From NCBI RefSeq assembly GCF_001311825.1, contig NZ_BBCB01000002.1, positions 62,001-126,000 on the forward strand: a DNA stretch of 64,000 nt, read 5' to 3'. The stretch comes from Salidesulfovibrio brasiliensis JCM 12178. Its GTDB lineage: Bacteria > Desulfobacterota > Desulfovibrionia > Desulfovibrionales > Desulfovibrionaceae. Below, in pieces: positions 42,807-51,428 of the stretch; the first letter of the stretch is position 1, and each line of letters opens with the position of its first letter. The translations under genes and the position numbers were made by a program. Below the pieces are notes generated by a model. The model saw nothing but the letters and a program-made list of their open reading frames with translations. It was not told the DNA's origin and searched no databases.

Positions 42807-43598
42807 ATGACACGTACTTTGGCGCTTCTGCTGGCGCTGACCGTTATGGCGGTCTCTGGCTGCAGAACCTGGTATGACACCAAGAAATACATGAAGGGTT
42901 CGTGGGAAGAGGCCCGGAGCTGGGTCGACATCCAGCCCACCGTGGACACCGATGCCTACGAATTCGAGAACCCCAATCAGGAAAAGCTGGCTCTGCTGTT
43001 CGCGCCGGTGGACGGCCCCATGGGGTCGCTGATCCGTTTTCTGGAGGATCAGGACACTAGCCCCGAGCAGGAGTGGATCGAGTTGCTCTTCCTGCGGTTT
43101 CCCTGGGTCAATCGCGTCATTGTGACCGATCCCGAGGGGAATATCCTTACGCAGGAACCCGCACAGCCGTTCAAGCGGTTCAGTCAGCCGCTCGTATTTG
43201 AAGGTGTCTGGCGTCAGACTTTCCTGAAGACCGTCGCCGACTACCCGGACCTTGGCCCCGAACTGTACGTGGGCACGCCGTATTTCGAGGATGTGGATTT
43301 CAAGGGCCTGATTATTGCCGGTTTCGATCCGCGCAGCCTCATGCGATTGAGTCCCAACCCCGATGAACTGCTGATTATTCATCCCGGCGGCGGCGTCTGG
43401 ACTGCTGGCGGTGAAGTGGATGAAGAAGGGCTGCTTGCCGTACCGTGGGAAGAGATCCTCACGGAAGACGTGCAGGGTCAGGTCAAGGTTGGGGAAAAAT
43501 ATTATACTTGGATTGCACGATATATCGGGCAAGATTCCTACATATACGCCACCGAAAGCGTCGACCCCGAAGCTGACGGCAAGTTGTGGTGGTTTTAA
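42807..43598 (+). CDS. Uncharacterised lipoprotein
   Basis: A 263-residue exported protein with a lipobox (AVSGC, Cys near residue 19). The mature region contains a dCache/PAS-like impression (VIVTDPEGNILTQEP then FKGLIIAGFDP), but I do not claim homology. It ends with several aromatic residues (KLWWF). The gene follows the TPR gene by three bases and precedes fbp by 20. Function unknown. Confidence 0.7.
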   Translation: MTRTLALLLALTVMAVSGCRTWYDTKKYMKGSWEEARSWVDIQPTVDTDAYEFENPNQEKLALLFAPVDGPMGSLIRFLEDQDTSPEQEWIELLFLRFPWVNRVIVTDPEGNILTQEPAQPFKRFSQPLVFEGVWRQTFLKTVADYPDLGPELYVGTPYFEDVDFKGLIIAGFDPRSLMRLSPNPDELLIIHPGGGVWTAGGEVDEEGLLAVPWEEILTEDVQGQVKVGEKYYTWIARYIGQDSYIYATESVDPEADGKLWWF

Positions 43599-43618
43599 CG
43601 TGACACTAAGGAGATACC

Positions 43619-44640
43619 GTGCCCCAGCAGGTTACCGTCACTGAGCATCTGCTTCTGCATCAAAAGCGCATCCCCGGTGCCACCGGCCAGTTCACGCGGC
43701 TCTTCAACGAGATCGTGCTCTCCGCGAAAATCATCAACCGCGAGGTCAACAAGGCCGGACTTGTCGATGTGCTCGGCTTCACCGGCAAGACCAACGTGCA
43801 GGGTGAAGAGGTCAAGAAGCTTGACGAGTACGCCAATCGCATTCTGATTCATCGGATGGCGCGCTCCGGTGTGCTCTGCGCCATGGCCTCGGAAGAGAAT
43901 GCGGACATCATTGAAGTGCCCCACGGATTGCCTGTCGGCGACTACATCTGCATTTTCGACCCGCTGGACGGTTCTTCCAACATCGATGTCAACGTCAATA
44001 TCGGCACCATTTTTTCCATTTTCAAGCGCGAGAGTCCCGAGGCAGCCACCTGCTTTCTTCTGACGTGCTCCAGCCGGGGTTGCGTCAGGTGGCGGCGGGG
44101 TACGTCCTGTACGGCACCTCCACCATGCTCGTCTTTACCACGGGCGACGGCGTGCACGGTTTCACCATGGACCCCGGCGTGGGTGAATTCCTTCTCTCCC
44201 ATCCGAACATTCGCATCCCCGAGCGCGGGCGCATATACTCCGTGAACGAAGGGTACTACAGCTACTGGGATGAGCCGACCAAGGCGATACTCGAATACTT
44301 CAAGTCCTCCGATAACAACAATCGCAAGCCCTACAGCGGCCGTTACATCGGTTCACTTGTGGCGGATTTTCACCGTAATCTGATTTACGGCGGCATTTTC
44401 ATGTATCCGGCCGACAACCGCGACCCGAAGAAGCCGCAGGGCAAACTACGGCTGACCTGCGAAGCCAACCCCATGGCGTTCCTCGCGGAGCAGGCTGGCG
44501 GAATGGCCGTGGACGGTCGCAACCGCATTCTCGAGCTTGAAGTGGAGCACCTGCATCAGCGTACGCCGCTGTTCATCGGCTCCCGTGAGGATGTTCTCAA
44601 GGTTCGCGAAGTCTACCGCGAGTTTGACGCCAAAGGGTAA
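43619..44640 (+). CDS. fbp: Class 1 fructose-1,6-bisphosphatase (frameshifted in this sequence)
   Basis: The N-terminal frame (GTG at 43619, AAGGAGA upstream) carries the metal-binding [10 protein letters not shown] motif and ends at RESPE. The next frame runs on with [17 protein letters not shown], the substrate region [17 protein letters not shown] and the GGIFMYPAD signature. One G missing at 44041-44042 (GAGGGC expected, GAGGC seen) restores a single protein of about 340 residues, normal for class 1 FBPase. The enzyme serves gluconeogenesis. tsaD follows three bases later. Confidence 0.93.
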
Positions 44641-44643
44641 CTC

Positions 44644-45711
44644 ATGCTGACACTCGGTATTGAGACCTCCTGTGACGAGACTGCTGTGGCGCTCGTGGAG
44701 GATGGTCGTCTTGTGGGGCAGCAACTGGCCTCGCAGGTGGATCAGCACGCCGTGTTCGGCGGCGTTGTTCCCGAAATAGCCTCCCGCGAACACCTCAGGC
44801 TGCTTCCCGTTCTTTTTCGCGAACTCATGGGCGAGTCCGGCAGGGCTCCGGAAGACATCGACGTCGTGGCTGTTGCACGCGGGCCGGGACTGCTCGGTGC
44901 GTTGCTGGTAGGCGTGAGCTTTGCCAAGGCGCTGTGTCTGTCGACCGGGGCGCGGTTGACCGGTGTCAACCACCTTTGGGCGCACCTGCTTGCTCCTTCT
45001 CTTGAGCGCGAGTTGCCGTTTCCGGCGCTTGGTCTGCTGGTTTCCGGCGGCCATACACATACATACCGTATCGACTCGGCCACCGAGTTCGAGCTGCTTG
45101 GCAAAACGCTTGATGACGCGGCGGGTGAGGCTTTTGACAAGGTCGCCAAACAATTAAATTTTCCTTATCCGGGCGGCAGGCATCTCGACAATTTGGGGCA
45201 GGAGTCGCAGCCGGACACGGCCCTGTTCCCGCGCGCTTTTGTCGACAACCCGAGTCTCGATTTCAGCTTCAGCGGGTTGAAGACCGCTGTGGCGAATCAC
45301 ATTGCCGCGCATCCTCATTTGGTGCTTGAGAGCATGGAGGCGGAGTCGTTGGAGCGGCTAAGCGCAGAAAAACGGGCCACGTTGGCCAAGGTCTGCGCCT
45401 CGTTTAACTGGAGCGTGGCCGACACGCTGCGGATCAAGGTGGAGCGAGCTTACCGGAAGGCTCCTGACGCAAGAGCGATCATCGTCGCCGGTGGCGTTGC
45501 CGCCAACATCATGGTCAGGGCGTTCATGAAGGATTTTGCCGACTCGCATGGTCTGGAACTCGTGTTGCCCGGCTTTTCCCTGTGTACTGATAACGCCGCC
45601 ATGGTGGCTGCGGCAGGGGAACTCATGGCCCGGAACGGGAAGTATCACAGCCTCGATATGGAAGCGATTCCGAGAGGGCGAACCGTGCCGCTGGACTGGA
45701 TTTCCGTGTAG
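44644..45711 (+). CDS. tsaD: tRNA N6-adenosine threonylcarbamoyltransferase
   Basis: A 355-residue ASKHA-fold enzyme making t6A37 with TsaB and TsaE. The N-terminal GIETSCDETA is diagnostic; the metal-binding histidines are His110 and His114 in NHLWAHL, where the usual acidic-Gly pair is replaced by Trp-Ala. The phosphate/ATP loop SGGHTHTY and the C-terminal CTDNAAM motif are intact. Its product is the substrate of MtaB encoded at 19.5 kb. Confidence 0.95.
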   Translation: MLTLGIETSCDETAVALVEDGRLVGQQLASQVDQHAVFGGVVPEIASREHLRLLPVLFRELMGESGRAPEDIDVVAVARGPGLLGALLVGVSFAKALCLSTGARLTGVNHLWAHLLAPSLERELPFPALGLLVSGGHTHTYRIDSATEFELLGKTLDDAAGEAFDKVAKQLNFPYPGGRHLDNLGQESQPDTALFPRAFVDNPSLDFSFSGLKTAVANHIAAHPHLVLESMEAESLERLSAEKRATLAKVCASFNWSVADTLRIKVERAYRKAPDARAIIVAGGVAANIMVRAFMKDFADSHGLELVLPGFSLCTDNAAMVAAAGELMARNGKYHSLDMEAIPRGRTVPLDWISV

Positions 45712-45739
45712 TTTCCGCCGGGTATTTCGCCAATCCTTC

Positions 45740-45768
45740 TTGACACGGCGATGTGGGAACACTACTTT
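45740..45768 (+). promoter_or_regulatory. Candidate promoter of trxA-trxB
   Basis: TTGACA (45740-45745) and TACTTT (45763-45768) are 17 bases apart in the 144-base gap before trxA. The -10 is weak. Confidence 0.5.
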
Positions 45769-45855
45769 TATTGACTGGTTCATCCTGCCGTTTTTCGGCA
45801 GCACAATATGAAAGCAATGCGGCTGAGCCGTAGTAACAAATGAAAGGAGCTATTC

Positions 45856-46176
45856 ATGGCCAATCAAGTCACTGACAGCAATTTCGAAGAAGAAGTGTTG
45901 AAGAGCGATATTCCCGTGCTGATCGACTTCTGGGCTCCGTGGTGCGGCCCCTGCCGTGCAATGGGTCCGGTCATAGACGAACTGGCCGGTGAGTTCGAAG
46001 GCCAGGTCAAGGTTCTGAAAATGAACGTCGACGAAAACTCCGGCACCCCCGGCAAGTATGGCATCCGCGCCATCCCGACCCTGATCCTTTTCAAGGACGG
46101 CGAAGTCGTCGACCAGAGCACCGGTGCCGTCTCCAAGAGCAGCATCAAGGAAATGATTGCCAAAAAGGCTCTGTAG
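45856..46176 (+). CDS. trxA: Thioredoxin
   Basis: A 106-residue thioredoxin with the canonical WCGPC active site (Cys30, Cys33) and the cis-Pro loop IPTL. It supplies reducing power to cytosolic enzymes. AAAGGAG precedes the ATG by eight bases. trxB follows immediately, a common pairing that lets the reductase and its substrate be made together. Confidence 0.96.
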   Translation: MANQVTDSNFEEEVLKSDIPVLIDFWAPWCGPCRAMGPVIDELAGEFEGQVKVLKMNVDENSGTPGKYGIRAIPTLILFKDGEVVDQSTGAVSKSSIKEMIAKKAL

Positions 46177-46180
46177 TTCC

Positions 46181-47101
46181 ATGAAGCAATATGACGCCAT
46201 TGTAATAGGGGGCGGACCGGCAGGAATGACGGCTGCCCTCTATCTTTTGCGTGCCGGTGTGAAGACGGCGATGATCGAAAAGCTCTCGCCCGGCGGGCAG
46301 GTTCTCATGACCGAGAAGATCGAGAACTATCCCGGTTTCCCCGATGGGCTTGAGGGCTGGCAGCTTGCCGACTTCTTTCAGAAGCAGCTTGACCTTTACC
46401 CGCACGACACCATTAGCGACGAGGTCCGTTCCATTAAGGTCGGGTCCCCGTACCACGAAATCAGCGTGGGCGACGAAGTGGTGCAGGCCAAAAGCATCAT
46501 CCTCTGTTCCGGTGCCCGCTATCGCAAGCTGGGCATTCCCGGCGAACAGGAGATGATTGGCAGGGGCGTGTCCTACTGCGCGCTGTGCGACGGGAATTTC
46601 TATCGCGACAAGACGGTCGCGGTGGTGGGCGGCGGCAACTCCGCGCTCGAAGAATCCCTGTACCTCGCGCGTCTGGTCAAAAAGCTCTATCTCATCCACC
46701 GCCGTGAGGAGTTTCGCGGTGCGCTTTGTTACCAAAACAAGTGCTTTACGCACGAGCGCATCGAAGTTGTCCGCAATGCCGTGGTGGAAGAAATCGTCGG
46801 CGAGAATGAAGTCACCGGAGTGGCCATCAAGGATGTCAATACCGGTGAGAACAAGGTTCTCGATGTGGACGGCGCCTTCATTTTCGTTGGTTTCGAACCC
46901 ATTCTTGATTTCGTGCCCGAAGATGTCGAGCGCGAGCCCAACGGCATCCTGACCGACAACGAAATGCTTACCAACGTGCCGGGCATCTTCGCTGCCGGGG
47001 ATATCCGTTCCAAACTCTGCCGCCAGGTCGCGACGGCCGTGGGTGACGGTGCCACCGCTGCCACGTCCGCGTTCGCCTATCTGGAACAGCTCGAGGACTA
47101 A
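46181..47101 (+). CDS. trxB: Thioredoxin reductase
   Basis: A 306-residue flavoenzyme reducing thioredoxin. FAD-binding GGGPAGM at the N-terminus, the redox-active CALC pair (Cys133, Cys136) where CATC is common, NAD(P)-binding GGGNSALEE, and the C-terminal GIFAAGDI motif are visible. In the nucleotide site the loop reads HRREEFR, typical of NADPH-type HRRxxxR. ATG 46181 lies four bases after the trxA stop. Confidence 0.94.
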   Translation: MKQYDAIVIGGGPAGMTAALYLLRAGVKTAMIEKLSPGGQVLMTEKIENYPGFPDGLEGWQLADFFQKQLDLYPHDTISDEVRSIKVGSPYHEISVGDEVVQAKSIILCSGARYRKLGIPGEQEMIGRGVSYCALCDGNFYRDKTVAVVGGGNSALEESLYLARLVKKLYLIHRREEFRGALCYQNKCFTHERIEVVRNAVVEEIVGENEVTGVAIKDVNTGENKVLDVDGAFIFVGFEPILDFVPEDVEREPNGILTDNEMLTNVPGIFAAGDIRSKLCRQVATAVGDGATAATSAFAYLEQLED

Positions 47102-47104
47102 TTC

Positions 47105-47839
47105 ATGCGGATCGGTGCCGCCTTCAGGGCGTCTTGCGTGTTGCTCATCCTTCTCGCTTCAGGCTGCAGCCTGATCGATTATTACTTCCTGCCCCCGCCG
47201 GAAGATACCGCTTTCGAGCTGTATGAGGCCGGGCTGGATTCCATGAAGGAGAAGCATTACGAGGCTGCTCAGGAGTATTTTGCCAAACTCAAGGATCGCT
47301 TTCCGTTCAGTCCCTACGCCGTGAAGGGTGAATTGGGACTGGCGGATGCGTATTATCTCGACGAAAAATACGTTCAGGCCACGGAAGCCTATAAGGAATT
47401 CGAGGCATTACACCCCGGGAACGAGAACATTCCTTATGTGCTTTTTCAGGTGGGCATGTCCAACCTGAACCAGTTCGAGTCCATAGATCGACGTCAGGAC
47501 AACATTAAGGAAGGGTTGGAATACTTCTACCGGGTTGAGCAGGCGTATCCTGACACTGAGTACGCCAAGCAATCTCGTGAATTGATTAAAAAAAGTCGTA
47601 GAATTCTTGCAGAGCATGAATTGTTCGTGGCCGACTTTTTCTTTACGCGCAGCCAGTTCGGTCCGGCGTGGCATCGCTACCGCTATGTGGTGGAGAACTA
47701 CTCCGACATCCCCGACCTGCGCACTTACGCCCACAAGCGGGCGCAACAGGCCTACTTTGAGTACCAGAAGGAGCTGTCCGAAGAGGAACGCATGGAGATT
47801 CAGGACAGCTGGTATCTCTGGCTCAGAGAGTGGCTTTAG
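47105..47839 (+). CDS. bamD: Outer-membrane assembly lipoprotein BamD
   Basis: A 244-residue lipoprotein (LASGC lipobox, Cys21) with five TPR units; the opening YEAGLDSMKEKHYEAAQEYF and the FPFSPYAVKGELGLADAYY segment are typical of BamD/ComL. It is an essential partner of BamA for inserting outer-membrane barrels such as the FadL-like porin in this window. It follows trxB by three bases. Confidence 0.9.
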   Translation: MRIGAAFRASCVLLILLASGCSLIDYYFLPPPEDTAFELYEAGLDSMKEKHYEAAQEYFAKLKDRFPFSPYAVKGELGLADAYYLDEKYVQATEAYKEFEALHPGNENIPYVLFQVGMSNLNQFESIDRRQDNIKEGLEYFYRVEQAYPDTEYAKQSRELIKKSRRILAEHELFVADFFFTRSQFGPAWHRYRYVVENYSDIPDLRTYAHKRAQQAYFEYQKELSEEERMEIQDSWYLWLREWL

Positions 47840-47869
47840 CACCGGTCACCAAGCCGGACGGGAAGGATC

Positions 47870-48649
47870 ATGCGAGACGGTTTCGCGTTTCCCCGGTGGC
47901 TGGCGGACAGGGTGCCCGACGACTCCCGGTTCGCAGATGCCTATGACTCCATCGCTCCCGAACGTCGTGCGCTTCTGAAGACCTGCATTGCACGGCTTTG
48001 GGAGTGGCGCGGAGCGGAGCGTGTCTCCGCCCGGCAATCCATTGTCGACTATCGTGCCGGTTTCACGGCATCCGACAGCGTCCGTCCTTTGGACTGCGCT
48101 GTCATCATCCTTGATGATTCATCTCCTTCGCCCGCCGATCTGCTGGCAGGGCTTGTCCCTGCACTGGCGGCGGGCGTGCTTCATGTGCTTGCGCTTCATG
48201 TCGGTTCCGGCTGGACCGACGCGCAACTCACCGCCCTTGAACTGGCCGGTCAGGAAGACGTTGCGGAACTGGCCGTCGACGAGGCCGCCGCGTGTCTGCA
48301 GGAAATTGCGGGCCACGGCGACTGTGTTGCCGTGTGCATTGGCGGAGCGTTAACCCACGCAGCTTCCCGGGCTGGCATGAAGGTGTGGCGAAGCGTCCCC
48401 GGTCCTGCCGTTGTGGTAGGCGAAGGGTTCGATCTCGACGCACTGGAGTTCATGCATCCCGGATCGCTGGTGCAGGCCGCAACAATCCAGGAAATCAACG
48501 AAAAACCTGCGGGGGTATTCACCGAAAGCCCGGCAAGGGCAGCTTTCACGGCCGGACACGGCATGGAGGCCTGCTGGGCGTTTACAGACATGCCGATTGA
48601 TCTATTTCTCAAGCGCGAAACACGTTGGACAAAGGGAGGACTGTCGTGA
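47870..48649 (+). CDS. Uncharacterised protein coupled to EF-G (weak HisD-like region)
   Basis: A 259-residue cytosolic protein. The central section (about 65-150), with [17 protein letters not shown] and [12 protein letters not shown], faintly recalls the nucleotide-binding half of histidinol or aldehyde dehydrogenases, but catalytic residues are not apparent and the length is too short. The stop overlaps the GTG of the EF-G gene, so the two are made together. I do not assign a function. Confidence 0.6.
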   Translation: MRDGFAFPRWLADRVPDDSRFADAYDSIAPERRALLKTCIARLWEWRGAERVSARQSIVDYRAGFTASDSVRPLDCAVIILDDSSPSPADLLAGLVPALAAGVLHVLALHVGSGWTDAQLTALELAGQEDVAELAVDEAAACLQEIAGHGDCVAVCIGGALTHAASRAGMKVWRSVPGPAVVVGEGFDLDALEFMHPGSLVQAATIQEINEKPAGVFTESPARAAFTAGHGMEACWAFTDMPIDLFLKRETRWTKGGLS

Positions 48650-50694
48650 GCAAGGTCAAGGGTCCGAGTAGAAAGTATCTGGAAAAGCTCAGGAATATCG
48701 GGATCATCGCCCACATTGACGCGGGCAAGACCACGCTGACCGAGCGCATTCTCTATTACTCGGGGAAGATTCATCGGATCGGAGAGGTGCATGAGGGCAC
48801 CGCCACCATGGATTACATGCCCGAAGAGCAGGAGCGCGGCATCACCATCACCTCTGCCGTGACCACTTGCCCTTGGAAAGACAGCACAGTCAACATCATT
48901 GATACCCCCGGACACGTGGATTTCACCATTGAGGTCGAACGCAGCCTGCGCGTCCTCGACGGCGCGGTCGGCGTCTTCTGTGCGGTGAGCGGTGTGGAGC
49001 CGCAGTCCGAGACGGTGTGGCGTCAGTCCGAGCGGTATCGCGTGCCCAAAATTGCCTTCGTAAACAAGATGGACCGCCTCGGCGCTGATTTTTCGGCAGT
49101 CCTTGACTCCATGGTCGATAAACTCAAGGCCAACCCTGTACCTGTCACCGTGCCCAATGGCGAAGGGCAGGAATTCAAGGGTATTTTCGATCTCGTGGAG
49201 ATGAAGCGCCTTGAGTTCACCGGGGAGCAGGGCTCGGAAGTCCTGACCCATGAACTGACAGACGATGAGGCCGGCAGTATCGCCGGTTGGCGTGAAAAGC
49301 TCATTGAGGCGGCATCCGAGGCGGATGAGGATATTCTTGATCTTTATCTCGGCGGTGAACCCGTGCCTGCCGAAACAATCCGAGCTGCGTTGCGCAAGCT
49401 GACGCTCTCGCGTGAGATCGTTCCTGTATTTGCTGGCTCCGCGCTCAAGAATTCCGGTGTGCAGCCCGTTGCGGACGGGGTCTGTGCCTATCTTCCAAGT
49501 CCGCTGGAGACGCCCCCGGCCATTGCGGTTGATGAAGAATCCCATAGCAAGGTCGAGTACGAATGCGACACCAAGGGGCCGCTCGCCGCGTTGGTTTTCA
49601 AGGTCGCCATGGATTCGGGGCGCAAGCTTGCGCTCATGCGGATCTACTCCGGCAGCATCAGTGCCGGGGACGTGGTGTATAACGCCACTCAGAAGACCGA
49701 CGAGCGCGTTGCCCGTCTTTTCCATTTGCATGCGGGGCGTAAGGAAAAGCTGGAGACCGGTTTTGCCGGGGACATCGTGGCCGCGGCCGGAATGAAGTAC
49801 GCAAAGACCGGCGACACACTCTGTCTCAAGGAATCTCCGGCTCTGCTGGAACGTATCGACGAGTATAAGCCGGTTATCTCCGTGGCCATTGAGCCGCGTA
49901 ACTCCGACGAAGGCGACAAGCTGGAGGAGGTCCTGAACAAGTTCCTGCTCGAAGACCCCACGCTGGTGGTGGAAAACGAGGAGGAAACCGGGCAGGTTAT
50001 TCTTTCAGGCATGGGTGAGCTGCATCTGGAAGTTATGCTTGAACGTTTATTCCGCGAATACAACCTCAAGCCGAGAACCGGTAAGCCGCAGGTTGTTTAT
50101 CAGGAGACTCCGGCCAAGAGCGCAGAGAGCACCGAAGAATTTCACCGTGAACTCGGTGAGGTCATGCACCATGGCGGCGTGCGTCTCAGCGTTGAACCGT
50201 TGGAGCGGGGCAAGGGCCGTGACATCGTATTCGAGGTTGATCCCGAAGCATGGCCTGCGCAGTGGATGGAAGCCGTTGCCGAAGGTATTGAGGACGGCTT
50301 GCAAAGCGGCGTGGTCAGGGGCTACCCCGTTCAGGACGTCCGCGTTCGCGTGCTGGATATGCTGCGAAGGGAAGGGGAGTCTTCCCCGGCAGGATACCGC
50401 ATGGCTGCGGCCATGGCTCTTCGGAGTGCTCTTTCGGACGCTTCTCCCAAGTTGCTGGAACCCATCATGGCCGTTGAAATCACTGTGCCGGAAGAGTTCG
50501 TGGGCGATGTGGTAGGCCTCATGGGCGCCAAGGGGGCGCGCGTTGGCAACATGATCGACCGGGGCGACCGAAAGCTCGTTACCGGCAACGCACCGCTGGC
50601 TTCGCTCTTCGGTTTTTCCACCGATCTTCGCTCGGCGACTCAGGGTCGTGCGGCCTTCATCATGAAGTTCGACCGGTTCGACATACTGGATTAA
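48646..50694 (+). CDS. fusA: Elongation factor G (stand-alone paralogue)
   Basis: A 682-residue translational GTPase. The G1 motif AHIDAGKTT is at about 20-28, switch II reads DTPGHVDF, and the NKMD motif follows; domains II-V continue to the C-terminal [15 protein letters not shown], characteristic of EF-G. It is encoded away from the ribosomal str cluster (no rpsL, rpsG or tuf nearby), which suggests a second EF-G. GTG 48646 with GGGAGGA upstream is the start. Confidence 0.93.
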   Translation: MSKVKGPSRKYLEKLRNIGIIAHIDAGKTTLTERILYYSGKIHRIGEVHEGTATMDYMPEEQERGITITSAVTTCPWKDSTVNIIDTPGHVDFTIEVERSLRVLDGAVGVFCAVSGVEPQSETVWRQSERYRVPKIAFVNKMDRLGADFSAVLDSMVDKLKANPVPVTVPNGEGQEFKGIFDLVEMKRLEFTGEQGSEVLTHELTDDEAGSIAGWREKLIEAASEADEDILDLYLGGEPVPAETIRAALRKLTLSREIVPVFAGSALKNSGVQPVADGVCAYLPSPLETPPAIAVDEESHSKVEYECDTKGPLAALVFKVAMDSGRKLALMRIYSGSISAGDVVYNATQKTDERVARLFHLHAGRKEKLETGFAGDIVAAAGMKYAKTGDTLCLKESPALLERIDEYKPVISVAIEPRNSDEGDKLEEVLNKFLLEDPTLVVENEEETGQVILSGMGELHLEVMLERLFREYNLKPRTGKPQVVYQETPAKSAESTEEFHRELGEVMHHGGVRLSVEPLERGKGRDIVFEVDPEAWPAQWMEAVAEGIEDGLQSGVVRGYPVQDVRVRVLDMLRREGESSPAGYRMAAAMALRSALSDASPKLLEPIMAVEITVPEEFVGDVVGLMGAKGARVGNMIDRGDRKLVTGNAPLASLFGFSTDLRSATQGRAAFIMKFDRFDILD

Positions 50695-50703
50695 TGGCGG
50701 AAA

Positions 50704-51225
50704 ATGCGTAACAATTCCGGTTATGAATCAGGAAGATTCGCACGGTTTTGGAATAACCTGAAACGTGCGACCCGTTATTGGTACCTGCGCGTCATGCGCC
50801 AGAAGTCGTCCCCGCGAAATCTTGCTGGGGCCATGGCGCTTGGCGTGTTGGTGGGCGCTCTTCCGATCATGCCGTTTCAGAGTGTGGCCGTCATCGCCGT
50901 GGCCTTTCTTTTTCGGGTCAACAAGCTCGTAGCATGGCTTGCCACCTGTTACTCCAACATCTTCACCATGGTCCCGTTTTATTACTTCCTTTTTCATGTC
51001 GGGAAGACCTTGCTGCCGTTTGAAAACGTGACCTTCGATCCAAACCGGCTGGAAATGGAGCAGCTCCTTGAAGCCGGATGGGGCATGTTCAGCGTGATGC
51101 TCAGTGGCGGGCTCATCGTCGGTATCCCGGCAGCACTTCTCACGTATTTCCTCACTTTGTACTTCGTCCGCGCGTACCGTCGTCGCAGGGCGCTCTACCT
51201 GCTCAAAAAACGTACTCGTCCATAG
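50704..51225 (+). CDS. DUF2062 membrane protein
   Basis: A 173-residue protein with a basic N-terminus, two or three membrane helices and the DUF2062 core (SPRNLAGAMALGVLVGALPI followed by FRVNKLVAWLATCYSN). DUF2062 proteins are poorly understood. It starts nine bases after fusA and ends before a terminator. Confidence 0.88.
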   Translation: MRNNSGYESGRFARFWNNLKRATRYWYLRVMRQKSSPRNLAGAMALGVLVGALPIMPFQSVAVIAVAFLFRVNKLVAWLATCYSNIFTMVPFYYFLFHVGKTLLPFENVTFDPNRLEMEQLLEAGWGMFSVMLSGGLIVGIPAALLTYFLTLYFVRAYRRRRALYLLKKRTRP

Positions 51226-51227
51226 CC

Positions 51228-51249
51228 AACCGTTATCGAACGGTTTTTT
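51228..51249 (+). terminator. Rho-independent terminator after DUF2062
   Basis: AACCGTT and AACGGTT arms with an ATCG loop, ending in six T residues. Confidence 0.85.
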
Positions 51250-51268
51250 CGGCCTCTCGATTTTTGTT

Positions 51269-51299
51269 GTTGACGCATCCGCGTGTCAACGCGTTATTT
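51269..51299 (+). promoter_or_regulatory. Candidate promoter with operator of the MCP gene
   Basis: TTGACG (51270-51275) with TTATTT (51294-51299) at 18-base spacing. GTTGAC (51269-51274) and GTCAAC (51285-51290) form an inverted repeat covering the -35 element. Confidence 0.45.
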
Positions 51300-51428
51300 T
51301 CCTCTATTTTTTCACCTTCCTGCGTTGCAATTCACAAGGAATGGACGTACAAAATTGAATAATTGCCCCGTTTGTTGAGGGTGTTCATGTTCAGTCGACT
51401 TGTGTTTGCTTTTCTGGAGGAGTGGTAC

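Noticed and set aside
39743-43532. Minus-strand open frames of about 500 codons opposite DUF368-mrp-pgsA and opposite the TPR/lipoprotein genes
   Set aside because: They run across several known plus-strand genes and their products are low-complexity His/Arg-rich mirrors without any family features.
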